Of a stretch of 64,000 bases of DNA, positions 1 to 12,400 are shown in pieces. The notes beneath the pieces were generated by a model, which saw nothing but the letters and a program-made list of their open reading frames with translations, was not told the DNA's origin and made no database searches. Made by a program: the position numbers and the translations under genes. The DNA comes from Ooceraea biroi. Lineage: Eukaryota; Arthropoda; Insecta; Hymenoptera; Formicidae. Every line of letters begins with the position of its first letter. Within the stretch, counting starts at the first letter, position 1. Location: positions 2,728,001-2,792,000 of the forward strand of contig NC_039506.1 of NCBI RefSeq assembly GCF_003672135.1, in the 5' to 3' direction.

Positions 1-3000
1 CTCGTCACGTCGATTATCGAAAATGAAACTGTAAGAAGCACGAAAAAATTCGCGGCTAGACGAATTCGATGAGAACGGAGGACTCGATACGTAGCGCGAT
101 GCCGGACGCGATATCGAAGCGTACGTCATGATTTCACGATATCACGATCGATAGTATCCGGTGCACTTTTTACTCGCCGGTGGAGTAAGTATGCAGAGAG
201 TCGTAAGTGCCGACAACTCATATGCATACGCATCGACAGAACATTCACTTATCATCGCTTCATCTGACACGATGCAGGCGCTCGAGCGAGCAGAATCGGT
301 CGCTGCCACTCGAAAAGCCGATGCTGCCGTTCTGACGGACTGACAAGGCCACATTCGTGCGTCGCTCGCGCGCGCTGCAGATTGGGAAATTTATCGAGGA
401 CACTTTCATCACGTCGTTTTCTTCAACGCGAGAGAAAGCCAAGATTCTCTCGATGGAGGACTCGCGCGGCGGACGAGATGACGGTCCGCGCCACGTCATT
501 CTTCCTTGCCTTTCCCGCGCGCGAATTCCACCGACAATAAATGGCCCGCCTTTAAAAATGCGAACCCCTTGAACGCTCGTTATTTGGCGGTTTCATGCTT
601 GCATCTCGATTACGCGCCTCGCTCTCGCGCGTAACAAGAATTTCACGTGCCGTCATACGCGATCATCTCGCCGCCGCCGGGGGTAAGTCGGCGGCAGAAA
701 AACGACGACTTCCGGGATAACTCCTGGACACGGTGATTCGCGAACTTCAATTTTAGCGTCCGCGGGAAACCGCGAATGCCAATCGCGCACGCTTGTTTCC
801 ATGGCTCGAACAGTTCCTAGAGATGCTTTCCGTATATCGCGATGTATCGTAAGCTCGGCAAGCTCCGAAGGTGAAGGCGCGATCAAAGCAACCCCGCTCG
901 GAACGCGTGGAGCGTACGTGTAATATCTCTGGTCTTGTTGCGCCAGGCCAGGCCAGGAAGTGCGTGTACCCGTCTGCGTTCTGTATAGATAAAAACGAAG
1001 AACCAGAGAGAGAAAGAGAAAGAGAGAAAGATAGACAGAGGGAAAGAGAAAGAGAAGGCTCGTTCGCGGTGGACTCGGGAACGGCGGGATGCTTGTCGAG
1101 CACGACTGGCTGCGCGCATCTCGGTAGTGGACGCGTATATCAGCATCGCGTCTTCAACGTCACGACGTTCCAACTCGGCCTTGTCAGTCCATCCGCAGCA
1201 TCCGACGGCTGCGCCTTGAGTGGCAGCGATTCATTCCGCTCTCTTATACCCTCGCTCGCTCCGCTCTTCGCGCGGCCTGACAGGCGATGTGAACGCACCG
1301 GGAGAGGATGCTGGTGCCGCTGCTGTTGATGCCTGCCGCTGTTGCTGCGCGTGCAATATGTGACTGGTATATCTGGTGTGCGCGTCACACGCGCGGGCCT
1401 CGACGTCGTCGATGAATTTCGGCGCATTTTACTGCGCGTTACCTTCCCGTGACAAAACGCGCCATCGTTCGGCTCTAAATTAGCGCGCGGGGGAAATGGT
1501 AAATACGCGGACCGATTTAAATTCCTCGGCGTGCGTCCAGGCCCCGGCGTTTTCGGCGGTGCGCGCTTTACGATGAATCAATGCCTCCTTCAGTGGCGTT
1601 GATGCATTCTGCTGCGCCGTCTCCCCGCGGTAGACTAAACAAATCAAGGAATAGTCTCGGCTGTCTCTCCGCGCCTTCCGCCGTCCTGTCAGTTAGTAAT
1701 TTCGTGACGAAGCGTCGCTTAATTGGTCGCCGTTAAATTAGCGCGTCATACGCGCGACGTGACTTATATCCGCATTTCTACATACATACATATATTATAA
1801 ATATACATTACACACGTGCACGTATTTTATCACGGAATTTATCGTTCTACATTCTGGACGAGGTAAAATTGAAGCACAACTAGATTTCTTTTTGGACACG
1901 TGGACTTTCTAAACTTCATGCGATCGATAAACCTAATTTCGCAGCCATTCGTTATCCAGTCGTAAGTGATCAACGTTTCGTTATCAATAGACGGGCGATT
2001 TGTTAACCACGGGACAGATAGGCAAGTAATATTTATTATTGCAACTCGGCTATCCCCGCGAATAAGCTGACGGTATTTCTGCCGGGGAGAAACAGATGAT
2101 AGATCCTCAATATTATCAGCACACCCGCGGATTTTCCGTGTTTCGTGTCTCGGCGACCACGGATCAGAGATCACCGAACGAAAAAGCCACCTATTTGCTT
2201 TCCGGCTCGCGCGCTCTCTGTTTCGCGTGTCCCGCACACGTTGCTCGTATACCATACCTTCTCGCCGCTAGCTTAATTATAATACCGTGATATTTATTGC
2301 CAGGCGTATCGTTTATTTCTGTCGACGGTCGTAGGAGGACCGGGTGTACGTGGCGATGGCGTGAAAGCGACGGTGCGAGCTTCGCGGATCAGCCAATGAG
2401 CCACGTATCCTTGCGTTCGCGTTCGCGCGTTTTGCCTCCTTGCTAAAAGGTCGTCACTTGCATCGAAGCGTTATAAGTGCAGTCGAGTTTCATGTAAAGA
2501 TCCAACAGACATCAGTTTTAGAATTTCAGAGAATTGTCCTGTTTTGTAAAAATGATTTTTACTTTGATAGTCTATGGTGTGGTGAAAAAAACGAATGAAT
2601 GTGAAGGCAATCAAGTTTGATTACATTAATGTCAAGGATTTTGAAAAACTGCAAGTTTGAAAGCAACTACGTGCATTCTTAGCTCACAGTCGATAAAAGC
2701 AAACTCGAATAACCTGGGATGTTTATAAAAAAAGAAATAATGGTTTTCTTATATCGCTTGTATATCATGTTGATGTGCACTGCATTCGGCTGTAATTGTT
2801 TTTTCTCTGACACTTGCATTGTCTACGAGTTTAATTCCCGCTCGTCGTGTATATGCAATCGTCGACGACACTTGGCTTGTCAATCCGGTGAAAATAAAAC
2901 TCGTTTTTCAGGCGCAGTCGCGGAATGAATATTATTTAAGATGATTCTCTCCTCGTGAGAGGATCGAAGCAGCTGAAGCGAGAGTCTCTTTTCGAGATCG

Positions 3001-6000
3001 TAGCAGGCAGCTAAGCGCAACGCTAATTAGGAGGATTAGAAAAACAGAATTATGTTCTTTGATGATAGGTTTATACGATATACATGTGGTAACGCTCCAG
3101 GCCGGGGATCTTAAATCGTACATGGTTGGCTCATTACATTAGCAATGTGATTTCCGCGTGTACTATGTGTTTATTACACGTGCTTTATTACACGTGTCGT
3201 GTATTTATTATACGCGCGCTACATCTATGCCATGCTCCGCGGAACACGTTTCCCCTAAAGTTTAAACAATTCTTTTTACCTGTCTCGCCGCGTCCAATTG
3301 GAATTCCTCACCTCGCCGCTGACGCTCCACCACTTGTTCTCATCATTTCTTCTTCACTCTCTTCCAACTTGCATATTTATTTATTCCCATTATAATTGCT
3401 GGGGGAGATAGCCTGTCGCGCAATAACGGGGCCAAGAGTTATTATCTGACAAACTTCTCTCACTGATATCATCGTCTCCGGTACTCTCTTTATCTAGATG
3501 AATCAAAGATGTTTCTCAGGAAATGTTATCCCCACTCGCGTACTCGTCGTTGACACCCTGTTGCCCATTACCTGGCAAACGTGGCCGCGAATGGTAGCGG
3601 CCACCACTCTCGTTCTCAAAGAAACCCGACGACCGCTCTTATAAACTCGTTACCGGGGATCGCTATATTATCTCGATAGGAGGAGGGAGTATTTAGAGAG
3701 CAGGCGATCGGCGACGAGTCGTCGGGGAAGACGCGGGGGCGGCTCGAGCGGTTGAGCGATGCCGGGTCGTTCCGGCGGGCGCCCGGGTTAATAACGGGCC
3801 ACTCTCTCCTCCCGGACGGGGGAAAAATTCATCGGTGTTCAGCAGGGCTGTGCATAGCGTGGAGCCTTTCGAGAAAATGGGTGGCGTGGGTCAGGGACGG
3901 CTAGCAGTCCTTCAAAGTGTCGCGCCATTGTCGCGGTTATCGCCATCGAAGAATTGATTAACGAGTCTCTCTTTAACTGAGAAATGGCAACTATTTTTAA
4001 ACGATATTGTCGTTGCACCTCTGCGCTTGTATCTCATTATTTCTCGTACGAATTGTCCGCTCCTGGAGATACCAGCCCGGCGAGATTGAGGAAGACGCAA
4101 CCCTCGTGGCGCGCACCACTCGTTGGGCACTCCACGGCACTCGCGTGTCTTCCGGCTGGATTTATGCGCGACCGCATGATAAGGACGAGCCGGATAATAC
4201 GGTCCTCCTCCACCTGCCAGCGGGCGTTCCACCCTCATTTTTAATTCCCCGCGGGACAGCCGATTTCGTTAGATCTTATCGCCACCGCCGGTGATTCCAG
4301 GTGAGCTCACTGAAAAGAAGGCACAATGGGGCCCCCGCATTTGCCACCGCCGAAAGTGGTTCCTTCGTGCAGGTGGTTCCTTCACGCTCGAGACTCGCTG
4401 CGTTTGTCCGTGTAATCGAATCCACGCTAATGTCGCAGGATGACGCGAGTCGCTCATTTCTCTCCCCCTTCTTTTGCAGCGTCGCTGTTGTACGTTGGCG
4501 TACGTCGATACGTTGCGCGGCACGCGGGTCATCGTACTCCCCATGTGATTTCGATTCTATAAATAATATAAGCTTGATCAAATCGCAGAGCTGCGCGTTA
4601 ATATTACAAACGAGAGACTTACACGGTGTACGTCAGATCCGACGTGTCTGTCCGCGAAAGCAGAAGGGAGATCCTTCACGTCGATCATTATTACACGGAG
4701 TATTAAGCTCGCGACGGTTTACTGAGCGATACTGCGGGGGATCGAATAATTCGTACGTACATACGTACATACGTGCGGATACAGATATTTCCCCGACGTT
4801 ACCTCTCGACGCGATCCCCGAAGAATTACCGTCGGCGATGAATCATCCCGCGCATATAATAACGCGAATTAATTGCGCCCTCGCCACGCGATGCGTCGCG
4901 GTTACGTTTCTTTGGGCCGCGCGGTAATTAGGAAAATTGCAACGGTTTTCTCGCGCGCGCGCGCGATATGTGTAAATTATCGCGATTGCACTCAGCCCGG
5001 TTACATCCGATGGAATCAATCGGCGAATCGAATCCCCTTCCCGGGGGGAGGAACAACGGAGGGAGCGAGAAGAAGCCGTTGAAGAGGCGGTCCCACTTTC
5101 GCTATACGTGTCGCGATGCAATTAACATCCTCCTGGCGACGACCTCAATCCGTCCCGATGCACCTGGCTTTCGTCTCGCAATGAAGCAGCAGACGATGAC
5201 TCGAGGTGACGAGGCTGGAATTAATATTCGGAAATGGGACCACCGGTCCTGTACCCCCCGGGCCCCCCATTACCGCGCGGTTGCGCGCATATAATGATTG
5301 CTGGGCGAGTAATCTCGTTTCTTCCTCGCCGCCGGTCTCGCTCGCTCTTTCCCTCGGCGTGAAATTCCCTTTGCTTTGCACGAAACTGTCTCGCAAGCTG
5401 GAAACGAATCGCGATGAGATGGTCGAAGTAATCGTCAACTGTGTTACTGTCTAGCGGCGAAACGTGTCATCCCTTGTTGTCCATCGATGATTGTTGTGTG
5501 GTCAGTGCAATATCGAATCAATAAAGGCGCGATCTACTTCGTAGAATCTACTTCGCGCGTCTAGGCCTCTCTCTCTCTCGCTTCGCGTTCGCTTGCGTTC
5601 GAAATTATCCGTCGTACAGCGAGCTATGCACGCAAGAGAGCTTTCCTCTGCGGATAAATCCTGATCTCTCTCGCGACAGTCGCGTCAGATCGGAGCGACG
5701 TCGGGAAGCGAAAGGTTTCTCTCAGGATTGCGATGGTCTCCGATTTCGTTTCTCTGCCGCCGCTGCCACCGCCGCCGCTTCCCCAGCCGCGTATTCTTTT
5801 TCAATTTCTGGAAAGGAGGAAAAAAGGCGATACGTACGTATACGCTCGTGGAAGAACAATAAATGTTACGGGTCGTGCGTTGCGGAACCGGCGCCGGCGA
5901 TAAATCACGTTAGCCGCGTGCTTAAATCAACGTCTAAATTCTCTTTTAAGTCACACGCTGTACGTTTTATAAAAGAGCATTATTGATCGCCCCCTCTTTG

Positions 6001-6481
6001 TAACTCATGTACACGTCGCCCTGAGATACGTGCGTACGTACTTTCCCCGTTTCTTATCTTCTCTTTATCACTGTATCTGCCTCATTACTATTCTACGAGC
6101 ATTCATTATTATCCTGTCGCTCCTATTTACATTTCGCGTATACATACTCTCTATCTCGCTCGCGGATTGCACTATAAAGTCGGTACTTAATCCGCGTTTC
6201 CCGTTTTAGAGCGGCGCGGCACAAAGGCCTTTAAAATTGGCGTCTTCCTCCCCTCCCTCCTCCCTAACGAAGGCGGGGTTCCCGTGAAATTTTTATTTCT
6301 CGTCCGGTGCGATTCCATTATACCGTCGGTTGCTGGTGAATTATGGTGATACCGCAACAAGATTTATTTTTATATTTCTATAATTCTGGCGGTATATTTT
6401 ACACAACATCTCGCCGAGCAACATACGATACGCATACGTGTCGAAACGCTCTAAAACAAGCGCGCGTTCACGAGAGCGGAC
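1..6481. other. Noncoding DNA, no gene recognised
   Basis: No open frame here resembles a known protein; those present are short, Arg/Ser-rich and overlap on both strands, as expected in CpG-rich DNA. A purine tract sits at 1005-1058. AT-richer islands occur near 1780-2050 and 2500-3250. A CCAAT motif at about 2394 lies upstream of GTTATAAG near 2470, but the spacing to any initiator is poor. It is probably intron or upstream regulatory DNA of the Teashirt/Tiptop gene. Confidence 0.5.
1005..1058 (+). repeat. Purine tract (GA/GAAA)n
   Basis: Imperfect AGAGAGAAAG units run for about 54 bp with small interruptions (ATAGACAGAGGG). Confidence 0.85.
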
Positions 6482-6494
6482 GGGGGGGGGGGGG
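6482..6494 (+). repeat. G homopolymer, 13 bases
   Basis: An uninterrupted run of 13 G, followed by CGTTTACG. It is followed downstream by purine-rich GAGGAGATGAG sequence. Confidence 0.9.
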
Positions 6495-6801
6495 CGTTTA
6501 CGTACCCGGTGTGTCTTGCATTAGCGGAGGTGAGGAGATGAGAGGAGAAGACGAAGAAAGAAAAGGATGACGGGGAAGACGTGAGACTCGAGGGCGAAGT
6601 GGACCGTTCGTCCTGTCCATCACGTTGCCAGCGTCAGATTATCGTTCTGACACTTTCCGAGTTACTCCAGCTCCGCTCCGCGCCGCACCGTGCCCGTCTC
6701 CCGTCGCCGTTCCCTGGTAGACGAGATCGCTCTGCCGCTTCTTCCACCTCGTCATCTTCTCTCTGTCCACCACCTCGTGAGACGGACTTCCATGATTCCA
6801 T

Positions 6802-6875
6802 CCAACCAACCGACCGACCGACCAACCAACCAACCAACCAACCAACCAACCAACCAACCAACCAACCAACCAACC
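6802..6875 (+). repeat. Tetranucleotide microsatellite (CCAA)n
   Basis: About 18 tetramer units, with three ACCG-type variants (CGACCGACCGACC) near the 5' side and otherwise clean CCAA. The Pro-Thr-Asn-Gln and Leu-Val-Gly-Trp translations seen on the two strands are products of the repeat. Confidence 0.95.
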
Positions 6876-7514
6876 TTCCGACCACTCGAACAAAACTCGG
6901 AAGCGGTGGCAAGAGGGACCAGAGGGAGGAAGGAGAATGAGGTGGAGGAAGAGGAGGAGGAAGGCGCGGCGGTAGAAGCTCACGGCGTTTGAAGTCCGGT
7001 CCGCCCGTTTGACCGGTGTCGATCAAATTTCCGAGGGCGAGATCGTTCAAGGTCGTCGACGAGATTCGAGACAAAGCCCCTTCACGGCCTACCATCTCCC
7101 AATTTTTTCTTTTCGATCTGTCCGTCTCTCTTTCTCTTTCGTCTTGTTCTCTCGTCTGCTCCGATTAGCGTCCGCGCCGATTGCGGAGCCGAGCTGTAAG
7201 AGGAATCCGCCCGGCGCAAATCGAAAGCTCGCGGATTACGCGAGTGAATTTCGCGTTTACGGTCGGCGAGGGTGACGGTGGGGATGGAAGGGGGGCACTT
7301 TATTCGGCTTATACCCGAAACGCGATACCGGATCTCGTCCCGACGCGAAAACGCGCGGGATGTCATAATTATATAACAACGCGAAAGAAATATTGGATAC
7401 GTTCATTGGACGTGCTGATAAATTTTTAATTGAAAATCGCGCGCACGCGGCACCAGGAATTTAAAACGAAATCTATTTTCGTGTACGCGTCGGTCAGCCT
7501 TTTGGCCTTTACTA

Positions 7515-7620
7515 CTGTTGGTGCCGCTGCCGCTGCCGCTGCCGCCGTTGCTGTTGCTACTGCTACTATTACTGCTACTGCTGCTGCTGTTGCTGCTGTC
7601 CCTGCTGCGCCGCCGCTGCA
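7515..7620 (+). repeat. Triplet-repeat tract (GCN/CTG-like)
   Basis: Imperfect trinucleotides (GCTGCC, GCTACT, GCTGCTGTT) over about 100 bp. All three frames give homopolymer-like peptides (Ala, Leu, and Ser/Asn on the other strand), so there is no sign of selection on one reading frame. Confidence 0.85.
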
Positions 7621-7754
7621 GTAAAAGCTGCACGAGAAAGAGGAGAAATTTAATTCTGCCGGTTTATCGGTTGTCGATACATTTTTCGAGACGCATTAAA
7701 AGGCACTAGCTGCACAAGCCCGACGAATTATTCGCGATGAGCAACCGTCTCATC

Positions 7755-7756
<2 letters not shown>

Positions 7757-7797
<41 letters not shown>

Positions 7798-7830
7798 TAG
7801 ATAGATAGATAGAGAGAAAGAGAAAGAGAA
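7757..7830 (+). repeat. GA microsatellite with GATA units
   Basis: A clean AG run of about 34 bp is followed by four GATA units and AGAAAG repeats. GA tracts of this length are potential GAGA-factor binding sites in insects. Confidence 0.9.
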
Positions 7831-10300
7831 TACGCGGCAGCACGCGTGTGACCCCAGCCACGCGCGTCATTCAATTAATAATTCAATCATCGTTCTCGAT
7901 TGGATTACCTTTTGGGCGAAAAAAATAAAAGGGAGAAGGGGTGAAGCATGGTGCCCGGGGCAGAACGCAGCGAGCGGCTGTCATTACGCGCAATGGCCTA
8001 TGCATTTATCAAATTATTTCGGTTTTGTATCGACCTATCGATCGGCCAATGGAGGGGGACCAAAAAAAGGAAGAAAAATTTATCGCCGATAAAACTCCGG
8101 GTTTGCAGGACGCATCGGTAATATTCGAGTCTGCGGTCCTCCGGTCAGAGCCTTTGCATCATTCATCAGGAGGATCGCGTAATAATGCCGGCCGAATGCA
8201 GATGATCGTTCGCCGAATGCACGGTGCGATCGTAATCAGCAGCGCGTCTCGCGTCACGGGATGTTCCGATCTGCGATTCCCATTTCCTTCACGTATACGG
8301 GGCGCTTTCTCGTTACGAGGAAAGTAACTTTACAGAAGTAACCGCGCTCCCATTTACGAGCGTGGTCTCGTTGTCTATCTGACCGGCTTGATCCCTCCCT
8401 GTTTCGGCTAAGGAAACTTCGGAATGCGCTCCGCGCGATCAGAAGTAGTAAGACGTCGCTCGATACTGATTCGTGAGTAGCACGCAAAAAATTCAGTCGC
8501 TGCAGGACGCTGCTAATTATCGGTCGTTAACTGACGCGCTCGTTACGCGCGTATTATTAGGTAACGCGAAAGTGTTGCGCGAACCGAGAACATCGGTCCC
8601 GCGTATTAAAATGCAAACACTACGTTCGGTACGGACGGTTTAATGCCTCATTCGGTTTGAGCGCGTCGGCCAGGTAATTAAATCGAATGAAATTACGAAC
8701 GATTAATGGTCCGGACACGCTCCCGCGGCTCATGCGCGAAATTACGAAGTTCCTGACAAAAAGTGCTCCGCGCGGGTTGCCGCTCGCGATTGTCTACGGG
8801 AGTCATTTGTAATGAAATTTAAAAGTCGCAGGATATTTCAGCGTGTGTGCGTTTGTATAATATGATTGTCCATATGAAGTGTATGCATTTTTGTAACACG
8901 TTGTGCGAGGTCGTGTCTTGAATTTCTTATTAATCAATTCTTCATCTGTTTTATGTATTAATGTTTTGCATCTGTTATTTCTGGTATATGAAATGTGAAA
9001 TAATTATAATTTTTCATATAATTTTACGTTGGGAATGTATAAGGAACTCCGGATTAGTAATAAGACGAAAATAACTCCGTCTTCGCCAATCAATTTCTTT
9101 AATTTGTGATCGACGGGAGTAATAATAATATTTGCACATGTTATGCGTATACAATATACAATATAAATAATTCACGTGAGCTAAGAGTTTGCCGAAGCAT
9201 GTAATTCGCGAACGTACATCCGGTGTACGGCTACAAGACACGCAAGAAGAGTGTATTATATTTTTGCAATATACGTATACGTGTATATATATCGCAAAAT
9301 TATAATTACATCGCGCGAGGCACAACGCGTTTCGTCCCTCCTCGAGGTGCACCATTATCGCGAAATACTGCAGATGCATCTACATACACGCCGGCATTCC
9401 TGGACATTAACATTGCCGCGCGGCGTGCACGTACACGTGCCGGGGCCGCCGTGTGTGGGTTAATGCTCGTACTCGTGAGAGTGGTGCGACATCCCCCTGA
9501 TGAAGTTGAGCCGCGACGTGTAATAAGGGTCGCGAAAGGCGGGGTGGGGAAACGGGCCGACGGACGGACGCTGGTAAAAGGTGGGGCTGGATGAAGTCAG
9601 GGACGGATCGGTCCTCGCGGTCGCTTCCGGAAAAATGCGTACTTCCGAAATATTCCCTCGACGTAATATACTGCTCTATATTTTTTAACTTGATTAATTA
9701 AATTATAAATATCTCCGATGCACGGACTGTCTCCTCCTTAGCGCATACTTATATATCGAGAATTATCCTTGTGTTCTTTGATAAGTAACGTACGTTATAT
9801 TAATGTAACAAAAGGACGATAAATAATTGTCAGTGATAGAGCCGAAAGATAAGTGTCGAATGCTCTTCTTTTAATTCACGGATGTACGAGGTGCACCTGA
9901 GGCCGAAACTACCCCCCTACGTCCCTGGATGAGGTTGACACGCGGGGTGGACCTGTCGAGGAGAAGGAGGAGGAGGGTTGAGGCTGGAAGCGGACGTGAC
10001 ACGGCCGTCTTGTGACCCATACCCTACCACCGACACCGCTCCTTCCCCGTCACCTCCTGCCCCCTTCTCACTAACGTCCACCCCCGGTCCACATGCCACG
10101 ACGGCGACCGACCGCCGCTAGTCCAGCTCCATTGTTGTTATTATTAAAGGGGGTCGCCAAGGGTGGCTGCCGGTCGGGCGAGAGGGACGATGACGGAAAG
10201 GAAGGCGGCGTCTGCAGGTGACAGATGAAACAGCCGGCCTCTCTCTCGCTCTCGTGTACCAGATCTCGCTCGTTCTCTCTTCACTTCCGTCGAATATACT

Positions 10301-10314
10301 CGCGCGCGCGCGCG
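10301..10314 (+). repeat. (CG)7 run
   Basis: Fourteen bases of alternating CG preceded by ATACT. Alternating purine-pyrimidine DNA of this kind can adopt left-handed conformations in principle. Confidence 0.85.
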
Positions 10315-10565
10315 TTCACATGTACAAGTCGCGTGCACGCATACCGAGAGGCGGCCAGGGCTTTCTCTCTTTCGTTACTGCAAACTCACGTTCACCCTCC
10401 TCGCGTTCACCACACCCCTTGCCATGCCGGACCTTTGGATCCTCGTTCGCGTCGTCGTTCGACGGTTCCAGCTTCCTTCAAACTGTCCGACTGAAGCGTT
10501 TCGACACTGTCTTCGACGGATGCTTTAATCGATCCTTTAAGCAATCGCTTTGGACACGTACACTC

Positions 10566-10612
10566 CTTCCCTCCCTCCCTCCCTCTATCTCTCTCTCTCT
10601 TTCTCTCTCTCA
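10566..10612 (+). repeat. CT-rich tract (CCCT)n/(CT)n
   Basis: Starts with TCCC tetramers, then CTCT dinucleotides with TTTCT interruptions. It is followed by a long T/C-rich run to about 10676. Confidence 0.85.
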
Positions 10613-11444
10613 TTCTTTGTCTCCTTTCTCGTTTTTTCTTCGTCTTTGTCCATTCATCTTTTTTTCTTTTTTTCCCTACCGGGACAATGCACCATTTTCG
10701 CTGTGCTTTTACACTGGTTTCAGGAAATCCTTTTCTCGCTTCCGCAGTAAAGAGCTATCAGAAATTATACGTGAAACGTGTTTTTAATCAAGATTATCAA
10801 GCTGGAATGTACACGACTTTGGCTACTAATTTAAACGAAGAAACTCACTGTACAAAAGTGTGCATTTCATTTTATACATCCTCATCGAGAAACATGTAGA
10901 ATTCGTAAAAAAATATTCACGAGTCTCATCGCGAGTAAACGCGAGATCTCATTAGAGAATAAACAGGATCTCATTATACATTAGTGTTGGTAATTCGCGA
11001 TCTGCCGGCATGTCTTACACGCGACAAGTCTTACATTGACAAACGCGATCTCGGGATAAACCATGCCAAGCTCGTGTTCAAAGCCGGCCCCGTTCATCCA
11101 TTCGTGGTTTACGTCCGCATTACGTACCACGATTGTGCGTTACAGAGATTAGCGCGAACTCTGTTGCATTACATATAGGATATTCAGTATCTGCTCCCGT
11201 CTGCGAATGCACGTCCTTCGTTACGGATGACTGGCAGAGAAGTGATTCTGACGTCCATTGAGACGCCAGTCGGGAATCACGTGCGCGTATTGGCTCGACG
11301 TTCTCGCCACAAGCGCGAGAGCTGAAGTTAGTTCGCGTTTTGTGTCCGCATTTATGTGATCGGGACAGTCAGTCGCGCGTCAATTTGCCGGCAACGAGTT
11401 CTCCGCACTCTCCTGTCGATCCCATTGGTATCTATTCGCGCCGC

Positions 11445-11446
11445 TG

Positions 11447-11478
<32 letters not shown>

Positions 11479-11480
11479 GG
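11445..11480 (+). repeat. (GTC)n triplet repeat
   Basis: About eleven GTC units with one TTG substitution. Apparent Val, Ser and Arg runs in open frames here come from the repeat. Confidence 0.9.
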
Positions 11481-12400
11481 TGTCGCCGTTGTTCGCTCGA
11501 ATCTGGAGAAACACGAAGAACCGGAGGGAAGATGGGACAAGATAGGAAGACTTCGCACTCCGCCGAGATTAGTTTTATCGCGGTACGTACTTTTCCTCCC
11601 GTACGGACTTCCTCCCTGAAGTGGACACTCCGGAAAACGCGCGGAATGCACGTCTCGTCCGTCCGGTGAAGGACGGGAAGGAGGTTGGGGCGGAGGGAGT
11701 GCAGGGCGAGGGGAGGGTGTAGTTACATACGTACGTTCTCCGGGCCGAATTCCCTCTCCCGGCTTTCCTGCTTTACTCTCGAATAACTCGACGTCACCGC
11801 ATCACCACCCTTGTAATCACACTCGCCGCGCTTCAACGTCTCGCCACCTCTCTCGCCACCCCCGCGCGCTCTGCCACCCTCCTCGCCACGCGGCCGTGCG
11901 AGCGGGTGAGCGCGCCCGGCCGGAGATCCGCCGGAAACAAAACCAATAAACCCCCACAAAACGATATTCCGAAATCCCGCATGGAAGGACTGACTCCTTC
12001 CTTCCAAAGTCCCGTGTGTTCCAATGGCTCGTGTCACTTTCCTCCCCCTCGCCGCGTTGACACCTTGCCGCCTTACCCGGCATCGGATCTCGCTCCAGAG
12101 TCGAGTTCAAGACAAAATCCTCCCGCCCGGAAAGGTTCCACTCGCTGAATATGCAATGAAGCTCACGGATGTGGTTTCGTTCGTTCTGTCCATCTGTCCA
12201 TCAACTCGCTCGCTCGAAGAGAGAACTTTTCAAGAGCAACAGATATCGCCATTTATCGACGGCAAGTTCGAGACCTGCGTTCCAATTGACTATGCGAGCT
12301 CCGTCGTGATCCTCTTCACTCGCATATTTTTACATAATTCTGCTAACATTAAACGCGAAATCGTATCTCTGCTAACTTTACATCATAATTAAAGGAATCT

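Larger units (their letters stand above)
6876..12400. other. Noncoding DNA with dense microsatellites
   Basis: No recognisable gene. Simple repeats include GCY triplets (7515-7620), GA/GATA (7757-7830), a CG run (10301-10314), a CT tract (10566-10612) and GTC triplets (11445-11480). AT-rich islands occur at about 8820-9300, 9660-9850 and 10760-10990. A 42-codon open frame beginning ATGCCACGACGG at 10093 is discussed as a weak candidate first exon. An interleaved inverted-repeat pair lies at 11229-11280. Confidence 0.5.

Noticed and set aside
4301..4927. 208-codon plus-strand open frame
   Set aside because: No recognisable domain, overlapped by frames on both strands, and composition matches CpG-rich noncoding DNA.
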